A stretch of DNA of 64,000 bases from Brachionus manjavacas. Its lineage: Eukaryota > Rotifera > Eurotatoria > Ploima > Brachionidae. The notes under the pieces are model-generated. The model saw nothing but the letters and a program-made list of their open reading frames with translations. It did not search any database and was not told the origin of the DNA. This document shows positions 55,201 to 64,000 of this stretch, one piece after another (within the stretch, counting starts at the first letter, position 1; each line of letters starts with the position of its first letter). The translations under genes were made by a program, and so were the position numbers. The stretch is taken from assembly GCA_019054805.1 (NCBI GenBank), contig JAHQIY010000003.1, positions 5,890,001 through 5,954,000 of the forward strand, written 5' to 3'.

Positions 55201-58200
55201 CTAATTTAAGATTTTCAAGATTTTCAGAGTATCCCTGATCACGCATGTAAGGCAGAGGTGAAAAATTCCATAGCAAATTTTTAACCACATGCATAAGTCA
55301 AATTCGAGAGAGGCAAGACCTCGTGACCATGCGCATGTGTGTACATGCTTGACTAAGAGGATTTTAAATGGAGAAAGGCTCCCGACTTTGGATAATGCAA
55401 AATTGTCTTTGTAAGAAAGAGTTGTTTTTTTTCTTATTTTCGAAGGGTTGAAAATTATTTCTTTCGAAGCGATAAGAGATACATTTTTATCACCGAGTCC
55501 AAAGATAATTTTAGGCTCTTATCTGACCAATATAAAGTTATCCAAACGTCAGCACCTGACTTCAATTTTAGGTATTAGTACAGGTTTAGGTAATGAATCA
55601 GCTTAATTATGATCAGGTTAGTTGTTAGATTTTCCTTTAGAAAAAAAAGTCATAATTGGAGAACAATTTTTGCAACAACAATAAAGGCTAATGGTAATTG
55701 GCATTAGAAACAACGTTATGCCATGCATTGGTACATAATTTAAAGCTATTGAGCAAGCAAGAAATGCTCTCTCTTTAAGAAAACCCTATTTAAAAAAGTA
55801 TACCTAACAACAAAAGATTTTTTGAATTTTAGTTGTTAGGTGTAATTACGTGTCACTTTATTTATTTTTTTTCTCTAATTTTGTCAAATACATATAGAAA
55901 AATATAGTGTTTAGCTAATGGTTGGATTTTCTGCCTCGTTCTGGCTTATTTGGTTATTAAAAATTTTGACTAAATAATAGCTTTTCCTTTTGTTGCTTTT
56001 TTTCTCTCTCTCTCTCTCTCTCGTTTTAAATTTTTTCGTTCCTTTATATGGGTTTACACAATTAAAATAAATCGATATTTAGGGGTTAACAACATTCTCT
56101 AAAGAAGAAATAATCATGCAGTGGGTATTTGATAGGCGAAATTCGATTTCGCTTTGTGTTCATCAATTTTTTTCCTATTTCAAGCATCATTTAATTACTT
56201 TTACAATAATTATATAATTCAGTGGCCAAATGAACATAAATATTGGAATTTTTCTATTTTCATCGCTAATCGACTCTAGGAATAGGAGAGGAAATTCGGG
56301 CCTCACTTAATTTCAAGTGTGCTCAAGCATAAATCAAAAATCGGCTGCATCACAAATCTTATCCAGTATTGTTTGCCTAGCGGGCCTGGCAATCCCATCA
56401 AAAATATTTCAACAGGTTAGTGTTACACGATAAGATCAAATTTCAATTAGTAGAAACGAGAAAGAGAAAAATTACTTAAAACATGGTAGTAGGTAGAGTG
56501 AGCGAACACGTCATATGCTTATGTTCAGATTTGTGATAACCATTTGGCTACAAATTGCTTTCAAAATAAACACTATTCTCCAAGCCATCGAGAGTAAATC
56601 AACTATTCCAAAAGTTAATCTGAATTGTACAATTTGAAGAGATAATCACGCACTTGGCTCAATTGTAGAGCACTAATGCAAATATAGGGCTAATTTGTTC
56701 TGACGTCATTTGACATAATTGATGACGCGCAAGCGTCGTTAATCGCACACGATTAACGGCGAATAAAAAACAAAAATGGTCTATTGAAATTTCAAGGTTT
56801 TTTGTTTGGAGACAGCAGTCGCTCTCGGACCTCTTAGTCGCGAGCTCACTCCTAGAAAAAAATGTGATATTTTCTTTATGCAAATTTTCTCAAAGACTAT
56901 TTGCGTTCTAGAAAATAGAAATTATTCATCGGGCTAAATTTATGTCTTTTTATTATGAAGGTAAGCTTAAACACCACGAATCACCTTTGTACATAAAGCA
57001 CTAATGTTGTTGCCAATAAAGCGATTTTTTGTTTTGATGTTGGTTTTTTTCTCAACTTTTCAAATTAACAACCATGGCGCACAAGCCTAACCAAGAATTT
57101 TGAGTGCTAGTTTATTAGATTAGATTAGATGGCCATTTAAGTCCAAGGTAAATATTTAGCAATTTCCAAGTTAACTTTTGGACTCAATTCAATTAGAACT
57201 TTGAAGGGATTTAGATTTAATAATGAATTTGTGTAACTATTATAAGCGCGACACATAACAATAGCTGGTTATTATTTCTCCCCTTGGAGTTTTTTTGCTA
57301 GTTAGCTAGTTGGTTGTTTGAACCAACTCGATTCCTATTTATAATAATTTATTATTCGATTGACTCTTAACAATTGCATAACCACTCAAGTTTTTTTGTT
57401 ATTTTTTGAAAAAAAAAGAAAAATTTCCATTTCAAAATTGCTTTATGTTTCAAGTCCTATTGGTTTTAGAGAGAGAGAGAGAGAAATAGAGAGCGTGGCC
57501 TTCGAAGGCAATCAAATATTGTGAGCATAATTTGCAAGCTAGAAACTTAACTAGAATGTGCCAATCGCTTGTTAGCTTGAAACCTTGGCATAGCAAACAT
57601 AAGGCCTTTCGCTTCATTTGATCACCCTATGTACTGAAACAAGTCGCAAATATGGTTAGTTGCAACACTTTTTTTCCATGCTAAGGACTTAGGGCATAAT
57701 TTATTTTAATTTCGATTATGTAAATGGTGTCACCATTGGTATGACACAACCGATCGATAAAATATCGAGCTTGGTTATGTCGAAGAGAATTTGCGCATAA
57801 ATCATGGCTCTCTCTCTTCCTTTCAACAACAAAAAAAATATTTTCTATTTGATTAGATTTTGGCTCGTTTGTAATCAGTCGAATTCATAATATTACCCAA
57901 GTCCTTACGAATGCAAATGCATATCGTCGTAGGACTCGCAATCATTTTCAAATATTTATTCAAAGATTTTTTTTTCGTTGTTTTCTGTTCTGTTTGTGAG
58001 TGAGTGTGTGGATTTGGCTAAATGTTAATTTTTTTTCTATACTTATATTTCAAGTTTAACCTTTAGTTACTGCTATTTGTAATAATAAAATATTCACCGT
58101 AGTTATATAAGAATGGTTATTGAAATTTAAGATTTAACAAGTCGGCCTCAAAGCCTTGTGTATAAGCTATGCGCGATTATATTTTGCAACAACACTAAAA

Positions 58201-61200
58201 AAGGGGATATTCTCTAGCTTGATGAAAAAAATTATTTTTCTTTTTTCTTTTTTTTTTCTAATTTCAGGTGTGGAATGTAGCTACATTGTAGGCTACATTG
58301 AAATAATAAGATCGGCCAGAATTGGCTGACTAACCGGGCGGGTTAGAAACAAGATGTATAACGCACAGCTTAGAGCATTTCATTGTCTAGGTAAAGTACC
58401 TTAGGAATACTCTATTTTGAGATTATTTGTTTACAGCTAGCAAAAGAAACTGGCACATAGCTGGTTGACAACCAGAATTTGTTGTGGTTGCAAATGGCAG
58501 TAGATGCCATAAATGTAGTAAAGTACATAGCGAGCCAAGTTGCCATTTGTAGGCAATAATAATAATTTATTACGAAATAGCTGGTTGCTCGAATGGCATT
58601 AGAGCAAGATTCTTGAATTTGGGGAGTACTTGAGCGAGTGCGTTGTGTTATTTAATAACGAAAGGATCTTTAAGGGAAAATAAATAAAACATAGCTCCAT
58701 AATTTTAAATAATCGATTTTTTTTGCTGGGGTTAGGGCTTATCGAATATTTTTTGTATAAATGGTTTTTCGTATTTTTTGTTCAAGCTCATTTTTGTATG
58801 TGCTCTCTCTCTCTCTCTCTCTCTTGCTCTTTTGCATAATATCAGCTTAGAGGAACAAAGCCAGCTTTCAGCGCTAATTTCCTGCCAAAGTTGGGCTCAA
58901 TTCATCTGCAGGCGCGATCTCTATTGAATAATGAAGCTCAATCGAGCCAAGGATTCAATTATGTTCGCCGCTCTTGTGCAGTCGGCTTATTGGGATTAAT
59001 TATTACTGGAGAATTTTGAGCACCATTGGAAAAAATGCTCTTACATAATACGAAGAAGAATTGCTAAACTACTGCTGTTCTTGGGAGCTAGCGTCGATTC
59101 GGATTGCTTTGGATGGTTCTAATTAGATTCAATCTTTAATTCTTATCTGAGGCTTTTCAGCTTACATAATTCTCACTTTTATTTTTATCTATTGATTTAG
59201 TTTTATCCCAATAAGAAAACTATTAAGCTAAATCGAGTTTGTTAGTTTTGTTCTATGCTAGAGATTCGGTGCCGTTTTGCCAAGGTCAAGAGCCATCAGA
59301 TTAAATCTTAGATCTTTAGAGATTTTTATCTCGAGAGTTGCGCGAAATTTGGCCAAGATTTGCTTAGTGACGCTTTTTTTGTCTCTCCTCAAGGACCCGT
59401 GCTCTTAAATTCATTTTTTCTTTTTGGCTTCCACAAATTGACCATTTCAAAAGCTAACTAAAATCAAGATGCAAACTTTAATTTTTTTGCATTGAAAATA
59501 AAATAAGAGACTTGGTTTTTAATTTTTAATTAGACATGACAACGACGAACACGAAGTAGATCTTCTCTTTCTTAGACATAAAAACAACGACAATTTTTCT
59601 CTAAGATAAAAGATTTTTTTGGAAAAAAAGATTCTTTAAACTTTGAATGGAACATTATATTTTAAAAATAATTTTAGGCAGTTTCGAGCGGCACAGAGCC
59701 CTCCTTTCAGCCATCAAGTTTGAAAATTTTTAATTAATATAAATTTGAAAGAATGGGCTATTTTTATAAAGTCAAAAGGGTTAGGTTAGTTAATTTTGAA
59801 TGTAAGTGCGCTTTCAAATTCATTCAAAGACCATTTGGAAAAATCAATATCTTGCAAAATTTGCATCATCAAAGCCCATTAGGTCTTTGTTGAAAAAAAA
59901 AAAAATTTTGGTAAAATGGTCGTTTTTGTCATATTAATAAATGTTTATTTAAAAAAATTTCATTTTGCTTTTTTTTTTGTGAAAGCGAGGAAAAAAAGTG
60001 AGCCAACATGAATTGGTCATAGTTTGATTAAATTGATTTAAAAAGCGCTTTAAAATAATTGAGGGAATTTAGTGTGTCCAACGAAGAGCCAATTTACATT
60101 TAACAATTTGATAAACTAAGCAAAGCTTTCAGATGGGCGAGAAAAACGCAACACGGCATCCATTATCTTTATCATACTATTGCAACATATTATGAGTTGT
60201 TTGAAACAAATTTTGTTAAAGGCTAATTTATGTCTAAATGCAACAAGCTATCGAGTGAGCGAGCAACAAGAGAGAAGAGGGGAGATTGAGCGAGTGAAAT
60301 TCAACAACAACAACAACAAGGGTTATTATATAATATTTAATTTATTAGTAAACTAGTTAGGACTTGGATTTTTTTAGGTTTAATAGCATTTTTTTATGTT
60401 ACAATCCAACAAAAAAAAACCCAGTTAGTCTTAAATTGTGAGCAGAACATAAATTTTCTAGATAGATGGTATATGTCACCGCTCACTAAGGCTGAGCCCT
60501 TGCTTGAACAATAGTTTTGTGCGGCGTCATGCAAATTATGATAAATTTTTAAGGCGATAGGGCTTTGTTGGAGAAGATGGCTTCTAATTATGTTTAGGAA
60601 AAAATACTGAACAAACAGAGGCAGACATCGGCTGCTTGCACCCAGCAATCGCTTGTTCTTTGCGATGCTTTTCATAATTTATACAGGACCTTGGAAATAA
60701 AATTTGTTGCGAAATTTTTTCTGGGGCCCCCTCTGCCCAGTCCCCCTTTCTTCCATCGTGTCCTCTTATAAATAGATCTCCTGCAATCTTTTGAATATTT
60801 GGATGAAATTCCAAGCATTCGGCTCTAAAAATATAAAAAAGTAAAACAATTTAGAATGGTGCGAGTGGAGCCAAGTAGAGTGTCCGACTTGCATAGGACA
60901 AGTGACCTGCCATTGTCGAAGAACATTTTACTTCACTTAGGCAATTGCATAATTGGCCGACAAAAACGCTTCTATTTAGCTCGTTTGCTTAATTTAATTT
61001 GTTTAAATTTAGGTTAATTTGAAATTCAAAGTCCTATTCGTAAAGGGATTATCTCTTGTACACTGACCATGAATTCAGGCTATCATTGTTCTAGTTGCAA
61101 TTACACATAATTTTAAATTTTGTTGAAATTTTTTTTAGATTTTTTTTTGCTTGAGAAAAGAAAAAAAAAGAGAAGAAAAATCGCTTACAAAAAGAACTTT

Positions 61201-61217
61201 ATTAATGCATAAATAGT
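55200..61217 (+). promoter_or_regulatory. ORF-free 6-kb upstream/regulatory region of BCL11
   Basis: Sequence here is clearly less AT-rich and less homopolymeric than elsewhere, yet has no credible ORF. It contains CT/GA tracts (about 56008-56022, 57470-57484, 58803-58822), a CRE-like palindrome with adjacent hairpins (56701-56758), and an AACAACAAC run near 60302. The region ends at the start of the BCL11-type exon, with a possible acceptor (TTTTTTTTAG at about 61130-61139) in front of it. A promoter, 5' UTR introns and enhancers are the likely content. This is an inference from composition and position. Confidence 0.45.
56701..56758. promoter_or_regulatory. CRE-like palindrome followed by two perfect hairpins
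   Basis: TGACGTCA (56701-56708) is the consensus CREB/ATF site. Then come GACGC-GCAA-GCGTC (56724-56737) and CGTTAATCG-CACA-CGATTAACG (56737-56758), two adjacent perfect inverted repeats that share one base. The second carries TTAAT/ATTAA homeodomain-like cores in both halves. Confidence 0.5.
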
Positions 61218-61959
61218 ATGAGTTGTGTATCTAACACGAATCCAGCTACCAACAGTATACCATCATCATCAACATCGGCATCTTGTTCATCTTACTCTCC
61301 AATAAAGCTAAGTCCCAGTCTTAGACTAAATTCACTACTAACCAAAGAAGCTATTAAATGCGAAATAGACGCTATGAACGAAAAATCTGCTGACGAAATT
61401 CTGAATCAATCGGAGCTGTCCGAATGCGGCGAGGACGTGAAGCCGGAAATAAAGTCGTCGCTCGAGTCGCTCAATGTGAATAAGCGAAAGAAGAAATCGG
61501 TGATACAAAATGCGGCCGATGAGGACAGCGACGACAATCTGGACGATGAAGAAGTTGATCTTGACGAGAATAACAATGAATTGAAAATAAACGAAATCTG
61601 CGACAGTGACATTAATGAAAATGGTCACGCGGCCTCTGACCTCGATCTAAGTCAATTCGATGAGAACAACAACTTGTCAGAGGACAACCATGAAGAGGAG
61701 AACTTTTGCAACCAGGATTTGATTGTGTGCGGCATGTGCCAGGCTGATTTCAGACTATCGAATATTATTGATTTTATTGAGCACAAAATAAACAAATGCT
61801 TGAACCATAATCAAAAGTCACAAGATGCTCTACTGAAGAATTTGAACTCAAATCTGTCTCAGATTAATAATAAGCTGAGCACTGGCAAAATTAGATCCAA
61901 TTATAAAGTTAATTCAGATGGCTGTGAATTAAATGAGAGTGATGATGCTCATTTGAATG
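61218..61959 (+). CDS. BCL11: BCL11-type zinc-finger transcription factor, first coding exon (partial)
   Basis: ATG 61218, preceded by an in-frame TAA 15 bases upstream, opens 247 codons plus one base, ending at a donor (ATG|GTAAGG, intron from 61960). The N-terminal half is Ser-rich, then acidic (DEDSDDNLDDEEVDLDENN) with a basic KKRKK-like cluster near residues 89-93. Residues 167-194 (DLIVCGMCQADFRLSNIIDF, then IEHKINKC) match the N-terminal CCHC finger of BCL11A/B (DLLTCGQCQ...IEHKRKQC), with ligands Cys171, Cys174, His189, Cys194. The vertebrate NuRD-binding start MSRRKQ is not present. The C-terminal C2H2 fingers must lie in exons beyond the window. BCL11 (fly CG9650/chronophage) proteins are nuclear repressors in neurons and blood. 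The reading past 61960 in the same frame (poly-Phe) is intron. Confidence 0.88.
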
Positions 61960-64000
61960 GTAAGGGGTTTTTTTTTTTCTAGCAAATTTTTTGTCCATTT
62001 TTCCTTTTTGAAAAAAAATTTGATTTTGAGTTTTTTTTGCCAAAACTCGGGCAACAATTGCCAATTTAAAAAAAATCTAAATAGAAATAATTATTTAATT
62101 AGAGAAAAAAGAAATGTTTTTTAATTCTTAATTAATTTAATTTTTGATCAAGTTCAATTAAATATTACTTTTAGAAAATCAATTACGACATTGTTAAATT
62201 TCCTACAAAACTTCCTTCAATACAAAAGGAAAAAAATCAATTTAAAAAAGTCTGCAAAATTGCACGCTACTTTGAACTATTAAAAATAATACGAAATTAA
62301 TTGGCACCAATTTTGTAGACATCCGGAGGAGGTTAAGCAAAATGTGTTTCACTTGGTTTCATTTGCAGGACAAGTTTTTTGCCATTGAAACAAAAGTCAC
62401 AAAAAAATTTTTCTTTTTTGTATTGGAAATTTTGTGAAATTTTACAATGCCATCAATTACCAAATTTAGAATTTTGTCAATTTCATTTTAAGACTTTTTC
62501 AATTCGCTTTAATTCGAAATTTTAAAGACATCAATATTTAACTTCGAATTTAAGATTTCGAATTAGTCAGTAAGTAAAGCTTTCATTTGACTTGAAAATT
62601 ATTACACTCTCAGACAATCTTTTCCAGTGTGGAACCACTCTATTAAAAAAAAAAAACACGTCTAGCAGTCACATCAGCTGCCAAATCATCTCTAAACTTG
62701 GCAGGAAAGCTTACCCTCTGAAATTTCATGCTATTGCCTTTTACTATTGCAGCACAACCCCTTGCTCCACTGATCTAGATAATGGGTCTCTGAATAATTC
62801 AACATTTTCTAGTCTATTCTGCAATTTAAACATTTCAATCAGATCCCCACTCACTCTTCTTTCACTTAATTTTGTTAACCCCATTTTTGCCAATCTCATC
62901 TCATAAGATATACCTCTCAAAGTCAATGAGTTTTTTATAGCGTGCCCTTGTACTTTCTCTAATGCATTCACATCTATATTTTTTATTACTTGGATTTCAG
63001 ACCTGCACTAAAAACTCTAAGCGTGGTCTTATCCTAGACCTATACAATTTTTTCCATTAGTTTTTCTCTCTACTGAAAAAAAACCGGTTAAGTATTCCAA
63101 GTTATTAACCTCTGGTGTTACATTCTCACTCACTTTGATGCTATTAACTAACCCTATGACTGACATCCATTCTTTCAAATTTCATAACCTTTTTAGCACA
63201 TAAACCATGCATCTCCATCTTATTTGATACAAAATTTGTTTTAAGTTTTAAGATTCCGGCCGGATAAATTAAATTTTTAAAGTATTAATGCGATCAAAAA
63301 TTCAAGTTTTTATATTTCTTTATTCCTTTTTTTTGTAAACGTTCAATTCAAAAAATTTTTTTCTGAAAAATAATCTCAAAAATCAAATAATAATTTAAAC
63401 GAGTTATTCATTGTAAGATTGAGATCCAATATTAAATTTTAGAGCTTGTTAAATTTTAAATTTCTGTTTTAATCTATGAATAGACAGAACCTTAAAATTT
63501 AAAAATTTATTTTTTTAAAGTTTGATTTAGTTAAAAAAAACATTAAAGATACAAAAAATTAAATAAAATTATTAAAAAGTAAATAATTTAATAATCCAAA
63601 TGGCAAGATTTTTTTTCTATTTAACTTTTTTGAAATTTTGAAATTATGCTGTTTAAAACTCAATGCTTAACCATGTTAAAAATTGGAAATGTAAAATAGA
63701 AAAAAAACCTTGCCAAATGAAACTCTATAAAATTAATCAACTTTAACCTTGAAAATAAAGTAAAAAAATTGCTTTAAAACAAACAAATCTAACTAAGTAC
63801 TTTTTGAAAAATTTTTGAATATACAACATTTAAAATAAAAAATTTAAATAAAAAAATTTTGTTAAAATTTAATCCTTATCTTTTGAACAAACTAACCTTA
63901 AAAAAATTAAGTAGAATCTAGAGTGAAGATACTTTTAGAAAATTTTTAACTCTAATGTAAAAAAAAAAACCTTCTGAATCTTATTACCAAAAAAAGTTGC
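61960..64000 (+). other. BCL11 intron 1 (runs off the window)
   Basis: Starts at a GTAAGG donor. AT-rich, with one antisense LINE relic (62600-63060). No acceptor with a continuing zinc-finger frame was seen before the window ends. Confidence 0.5.
62600..63060 (-). mobile_element. LINE relic, copy E, in the BCL11 intron
   Basis: Minus strand: KKLYRSRIRPRLEF (about 63055-63015), a stop, then NALEKVQGHAIKNSL, then YEMRLAKMGLTKLSERRV, GDLIEMFKLQ, and in shifted frames ARRVFFFFNRVVPHWKRLSE near 62660-62620. This is the same protein module as the end of copy A, with its own wording, so a related but distinct LINE. Stops and an A-run frameshift show decay. Confidence 0.85.

Noticed and set aside
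58268-58340. Cluster of short palindromes (AATGTAGCTACATT, CTAACC...GGTTAG, CCAGAATTGG)
   Set aside because: Suggestive but each is short. The CCAGAATTGG core recalls the LINE tail hairpin, yet no A-rich tail follows.

Overview
The window is animal nuclear DNA. It is very AT-rich, coding islands are separated by long gene-poor stretches, and at least four genes carry tiny GT-AG introns (48 to 66 bp). The genes are metazoan: Prickle, BCL11, the Pol II subunit RPB11, BRMS1-like, CD225/IFITM-like and an EGF-type receptor or ligand. Together with the many LINE relics this suggests a compact invertebrate genome, perhaps a monogonont rotifer such as Brachionus. That taxon is an inference from general appearance; no search was run.

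Layout. 1-0.9 kb: LINE 3' end. 1.8-2.2 kb (-): first two exons of a BRMS1/BRMS1L-like Sin3-complex gene. 2.2-13.2 kb: AT-rich DNA with dispersed repeats, LINE 3' tails and a degenerate tandem array. 13.65-15.69 kb (+): intronless, GC-rich prickle. 16.9-19.3 kb: two LINE reverse-transcriptase relics. 20.4-22.6 kb (+): three-exon gene for an unrecognised 701-aa protein with a repeated motif. 23-31.8 kb: hAT-type MITE, a CD225 pseudogene, a TIR element, a small one-TM protein and two intact CD225/dispanin genes. 33.9-37.2 kb (-): a decayed Ty3/gypsy element, with a second copy of the hAT MITE inside its pol region. 38.7-39.5 kb (-): WD40 gene. 40.3-43.7 kb: hAT transposase relic, LINE relic and two foldback elements, one with a perfect 9-bp target-site duplication and one carrying a small ORF. 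47-48.3 kb (+): two-exon secreted/transmembrane EGF protein with a Notch-ligand-like layout. 51.6-52.6 kb (-): three-exon, probably mitochondrial SDR of the 3-hydroxybutyrate dehydrogenase type. 53.4-53.9 kb (-): four-exon POLR2J (RPB11). 55.2-61.2 kb: ORF-free DNA of visibly different composition leading into the first coding exon of a BCL11-type zinc-finger gene at 61.2 kb (+), whose intron runs off the window and holds another LINE relic.

The genes do not form a pathway. They cover planar polarity (prickle), chromatin and transcription (BRMS1-like, BCL11, RPB11), ketone metabolism (SDR) and membrane biology (CD225 proteins, EGF protein). The most unusual material is the set of non-autonomous inverted-repeat elements, the LINE 3' hairpins whose stems covary, and two protein genes (701-aa repeat protein, EGF receptor-like protein) that I could not match to a precise family. 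Exon junctions were worked out by hand from splice signals, reading phase and protein similarity, and need transcript confirmation.
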